Origin: Pseudoramibacter alactolyticus
GTDB lineage: Bacteria; Bacillota; Clostridia; Eubacteriales; Eubacteriaceae
Assembly: GCF_050908235.1 (NCBI RefSeq)
Contig: NZ_CP194340.1
Strand: one strand, 5' to 3'
DNA length: 64,000 nucleotides
Shown here: positions 60,970-64,000 of the stretch, piece by piece
Layout: the number at the start of each line of letters is the position of its first letter
Position numbering within the stretch: the first letter of the stretch is position 1
Notes under the pieces: generated by a model
Told to the model about the DNA's origin: nothing
Database searches by the model: none
The model's input: the letters and a program-made list of their open reading frames with translations, nothing else
Position numbers and translations under genes: made by a program

Positions 60970-62340
60970 ATGAAACTGCAAGCTTATTTATCCATCCTGG
61001 CATCGAAGATGACCAGAGGGCTGCTGCGCGCCGTGGGCCGCGGCGGTACCGATTTTCCCGGGCGGGTGGCGATGAAATTCGACCATCAGATTTTAAAGCG
61101 GGTGTCCCGCGGGGTGACCTGCATCATCGTGACGGGCACCAACGGCAAGACCACCAGCTCCCGGATGATTGAGCAGGCGCTGACGGACGCCGGCGCCTCT
61201 TTCTTTTGCAATAAATCCGGGGCAAACCTGATTTCCGGCATCACGGCCGAATTTATTGACAACGCAACCTTCGGCGGCCGCTGCAAAAAAGATTATGCGC
61301 TGATCGAATGCGACGAGGCGGCCTTTAAAGAGGTCTCGACCATGGTGAATGCCAAGGCAGTGGTGGTCACCAATATTTTCCGCGATCAGCTCGACCGCTA
61401 CGGCGAGGTGACCCACACCCTGGACAATATTAAAATCGGCATCAGCCACAGCCCGAACGCGACGCTTTGTCTGAATGCCGACGATTCTCTGGTGGCGTCC
61501 ATCGCGGGCGACTATGATAACCCGGTGATTTTTTACGGTGTCAACGTGCCGATCTATCAAAAGCGGGTGGCCGAGGTCTCCGACGCGCCCTACTGCATCA
61601 AGTGCAAGCACGAATACGTCTATGATTACACCACCTACGGCCATCTCGGGGGCTACCGTTGCCCGCACTGCGGCTATCGCCGACCGGAGCCGGCCGTCGC
61701 GGTAACGGAAGTCATCGCCAGCGACGCCGAGCATTCCGAGGTTACCATCGCCGTGGGGGACCAAACCTATCCGGCGACCATCAATCTGCCCGGCGGCTAC
61801 AATATTTATAACGCCTGCGGCACAGTGGCAGCGGGCAAAGCGCTCCACTTCGATACCGAGACGGTGGTGCATTCGCTTTCGGCCTTTGCGGCGGGCTTCG
61901 GCCGGATGGAAAAATTTACGATCGACGGCACGGATATGCGCATGATTCTCGTCAAAAATCCGGCGGGCTGCAATCAGACGCTCAACTTCGTGACGAACAC
62001 GACGGAACCCGCGGCGTTCGTCGTCTGTCTGAACGACCGGGACGCCGACGGCACGGACATCAGCTGGATTTGGGACGTGGATTTCGAGCAAATCGTCGCC
62101 ATGGGCGACAAGCTGACGGTTCTTTACGTTTCTGGCGTGCGCGCGGACGAAATGGCCCTGCGCTTTAAATACGCGGGGATCCCCGAGGATAAGATGCAGG
62201 TGATTCCGGATTACGAAACGCTGATGCAGGCCTGCGCGGCCCAGGACCACCCGGTGTATATCATGCCGACTTACACCGCGATGATGGATCTGCGCGCGAA
62301 GATCACGAAGCTTTACGGCATTAAAAATTTCTGGGAATAA
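60970..62340 (+). CDS. murT: Lipid II isoglutaminyl synthase, MurT subunit
   Basis: 456 residues. Mur-ligase P-loop TGTNGKTT at 55-62, central zinc ribbon CIKCKHEY...CPHCGY near 213-238, C-terminal DUF1727 domain with DIxWIWDVDFE-type DISWIWDVDFE. With GatD it amidates the D-glutamate of lipid II. The N-terminus (SILASKMTRGLLR, GGTDFPG) matches family starts, so ATG 60970 is favoured even though there is no room for a ribosome site, making a leaderless mRNA likely. Confidence 0.94.
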   Translation: MKLQAYLSILASKMTRGLLRAVGRGGTDFPGRVAMKFDHQILKRVSRGVTCIIVTGTNGKTTSSRMIEQALTDAGASFFCNKSGANLISGITAEFIDNATFGGRCKKDYALIECDEAAFKEVSTMVNAKAVVVTNIFRDQLDRYGEVTHTLDNIKIGISHSPNATLCLNADDSLVASIAGDYDNPVIFYGVNVPIYQKRVAEVSDAPYCIKCKHEYVYDYTTYGHLGGYRCPHCGYRRPEPAVAVTEVIASDAEHSEVTIAVGDQTYPATINLPGGYNIYNACGTVAAGKALHFDTETVVHSLSAFAAGFGRMEKFTIDGTDMRMILVKNPAGCNQTLNFVTNTTEPAAFVVCLNDRDADGTDISWIWDVDFEQIVAMGDKLTVLYVSGVRADEMALRFKYAGIPEDKMQVIPDYETLMQACAAQDHPVYIMPTYTAMMDLRAKITKLYGIKNFWE

Positions 62341-62351
62341 GGAGGCACCTG

Positions 62352-63095
62352 ATGAATAATGCGAAGCAAACCCTGCGGATTTGCCATCTTTATCCGGATG
62401 TTTTAAACCTCTACGGGGACCGCGGCAACGTGATGTGCCTGACGAGGCGGCTTGAGTGGCGAGGTATTAATGCCGAGGTGACGGGGGTCTCGGTGGGCGA
62501 GACGCTTTATGCGGCGGATTACGATCTCTTTTTCATCGGCGGCGGCCAGGACTTCGAGCAGGAGGTGCTCCTGCCGGATCTCGCGGCGGGCAAGGCGGCG
62601 GAGATCGTCGCGGCCGTCGAAGACGGCAAGACCTTCCTCGCTATCTGCGGCGGCTATCAGATGCTCGGCCGGTATTATAAAACCTGGGACGGGCAGCAAT
62701 GCGATTTCATCGGCGCGCTGGATCTTTATACCGTGGGTAAAAAGACGCGCATGATCGGCAATTATGCGTTCAGCTTCGACGACGTGCCGGGCACCGAGGT
62801 GGTCGGTTTTGAAAACCACTCCGGCAAGACCTGGCTGGGCAGCGGCGTGCGCCCGATGGGCAAGGTGCTCGCGGGACACGGCAACAACGGCGAAGACGGC
62901 ACCGAGGGGGCGCGCTATAAAAACGTCTTTGCGACCTACAGTCACGGCTGCCTGCTGCCGAAAAACCCGGTGGTGTGCGACGCGCTGCTCGCCACGGCCT
63001 TCACCCGCAAATACGGTGCGGCTGAGCTTGAACCGCTGGACGACGACATCGAAAACAACGCCCACGCCGCCATGAAAAAACGGCTGCTGGGCTGA
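62352..63095 (+). CDS. gatD: Lipid II isoglutaminyl synthase, glutaminase subunit GatD
   Basis: 247 residues. Class I glutamine amidotransferase fold: nucleophile Cys99 in LAICGGYQ and a catalytic His in YSHGCLLPKNP. N-terminal LYPDVLNLYGDRGN is typical of GatD. Supplies ammonia to MurT; 11 bases downstream of it with AAGGAGG, in one operon. Confidence 0.95.
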   Translation: MNNAKQTLRICHLYPDVLNLYGDRGNVMCLTRRLEWRGINAEVTGVSVGETLYAADYDLFFIGGGQDFEQEVLLPDLAAGKAAEIVAAVEDGKTFLAICGGYQMLGRYYKTWDGQQCDFIGALDLYTVGKKTRMIGNYAFSFDDVPGTEVVGFENHSGKTWLGSGVRPMGKVLAGHGNNGEDGTEGARYKNVFATYSHGCLLPKNPVVCDALLATAFTRKYGAAELEPLDDDIENNAHAAMKKRLLG

Positions 63096-63142
63096 CGCGC
63101 AGCAATGTTTTTAGAATCTTTTAGAAATCGAGGCAAGGTACA

Positions 63143-64000
63143 GTGAATAGAGCCAACAGGATAGCCATCGCCGAAAGCTATGGGGACGAGGCCGTCGCCA
63201 TTCGCCGGGCGCTGCACCGCATCCCGGAGACCGGCTTTGAAGAACGCGAGACCCAAGCGTGGATCATGGATTATCTGGGGGCGCTGGGCTACGCGCCGGA
63301 GCCCATTGTGGACACGGGTGTGGCCCTTTTAATTCCGTCGGCGGACGGCAAGGACAGCGGATGCATCGTCTTTCGCGCGGACATGGACGCCCTGCCGGTC
63401 ACCGAGCCGGCGGCGACGCCCTTCCACTCGGATCATCCGGGGATGATGCACGCCTGCGGCCACGACGGCCACATGACGATGCTCCTGCTTTTGGCCAAAT
63501 GTCTGCACGATCATCCCGGGCTGCGTGCTCAGTCGGTGCTTTTGATCTTTCAGCCGGCCGAAGAGGGTCCCGGCGGGGCCGATCCGGTGTGTCGCTCCGG
63601 CATTTTTGAGCGAACCGGGGCCCGGGCCATCGTAGGCTATCATCTTTTTCCCGATGTGCCGGAGGGGACGATCACCATCGCGCCGGGGCCGGTGATCGCG
63701 ATGAACTCGGAAATTTATCTGGATGTGCACGGCACGGCCAGTCATGCCGCTCATCCCGATCGGGGACAGGATGCCCTCGTCGCGGCGGCGCAGCTGGTGC
63801 TCGCCGTTCAGACCATTGCCTCCCGCAGCCTCGATCCCGAGGATGCGGCCGTGGTGCATCTGGGAACCATTAACGGCGGCACCCGGATGAACATCGTTGC
63901 GGATCATGTGGCACTGACGGGCACAATGCGCTCCTTCAGCGAAGGGGTGCATCAAACCATCCGGCGGCGCATCCGCGAGATTGCTGCGGGCATCGGGACG
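63143..64000 (+). CDS. M20-family amidohydrolase, 5' part (runs off the window)
   Basis: 286 codons visible from a GTG at 63143, cut by the window end. Motifs: FRADMDALPV near residue 76 (metal Asp), MHACGHDGH near 100 and QPAEEGPGGA near 135, as in hippurate/N-acyl-amino-acid amidohydrolases and N-acetyldiaminopimelate deacetylases. Two-zinc or two-manganese peptidase-like enzymes. The ribosome site is modest (GAGGCAAGG). Substrate cannot be assigned. Confidence 0.85.
   Translation, partial: MNRANRIAIAESYGDEAVAIRRALHRIPETGFEERETQAWIMDYLGALGYAPEPIVDTGVALLIPSADGKDSGCIVFRADMDALPVTEPAATPFHSDHPGMMHACGHDGHMTMLLLLAKCLHDHPGLRAQSVLLIFQPAEEGPGGADPVCRSGIFERTGARAIVGYHLFPDVPEGTITIAPGPVIAMNSEIYLDVHGTASHAAHPDRGQDALVAAAQLVLAVQTIASRSLDPEDAAVVHLGTINGGTRMNIVADHVALTGTMRSFSEGVHQTIRRRIREIAAGIGT

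Noticed and set aside
1..64000. CRISPR arrays, tRNA or rRNA genes
   Set aside because: No regularly spaced repeats, and no recognisable tRNA cloverleaf or rRNA sequence was seen on either strand.

Overview
The window reads as chromosomal DNA of a GC-rich, anaerobic Gram-positive bacterium of the Clostridia. A Eubacteriaceae-like organism is the best guess, inferred from gene content and not from any marker gene. The main pointers are a tRNA-Trp T-box ahead of the trp genes, MurT/GatD lipid II amidation, [FeFe]-hydrogenase maturases HydE and HydF, strong sigma-A promoters with 17-bp spacers and AGGAGG-type ribosome binding sites. No rRNA, tRNA or CRISPR array was seen.

Layout. 0-9 kb: a membrane protein, a lipoprotein, a CstA-type transporter, a four-gene MoxR/von Willebrand operon and a D-2-hydroxyacid dehydrogenase. 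About 9.04-18.6 kb: an AT-rich, horizontally acquired island. It holds a truncated replication protein fused back-to-back with a truncated mobC, a TetR regulator with two matching operators, an ECF importer (S, T, double A), a pair of half-size ABC transporters, a MATE stub and a KTR protein. No integrase is left. 18.8-26 kb: DUF5662 and MATE genes, a frameshifted IS110 element with a structured 5' leader, a small HMA-like protein, an EutP-like GTPase, a TMEM175-like channel and a twice-frameshifted metallo-hydrolase. 26-33.3 kb: a DUF2798 gene broken by an amber codon, then the complete F-type ATP synthase operon atpBEFHAGDC behind a terminator-bearing leader. 33.4-37.5 kb: DUF2513 protein, a P-type ATPase, a cysteine hydrolase and an unknown protein. 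37.5-42.4 kb: T-box and trpDCFBA, without trpE or trpG. 42.4-45.4 kb: an AIM24-like protein, an iron-sulfur aldo/keto reductase and a TVP38/DedA-like membrane protein.

45.5-59.5 kb is the most unusual region. One long plus-strand gene train carries two complete nitrogenase-like sets (Fe protein plus two component-1-like subunits each). Interleaved with them are hypF, hypC, hypD and hypE ([NiFe]-hydrogenase Fe(CN)2CO assembly), a TM1266-type small protein, and hydF and hydE ([FeFe]-hydrogenase H-cluster assembly). It is preceded by a consensus promoter and a leader of about 250 nt ending in an intrinsic terminator. hypA, hypB and hydG are absent from the window. The grouping suggests a metallocofactor or ligand-supply pathway driven by two nitrogenase-like reductases; that role is inference. 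The window ends with dinB, a probably leaderless murT followed by gatD, and the start of an M20 amidohydrolase.
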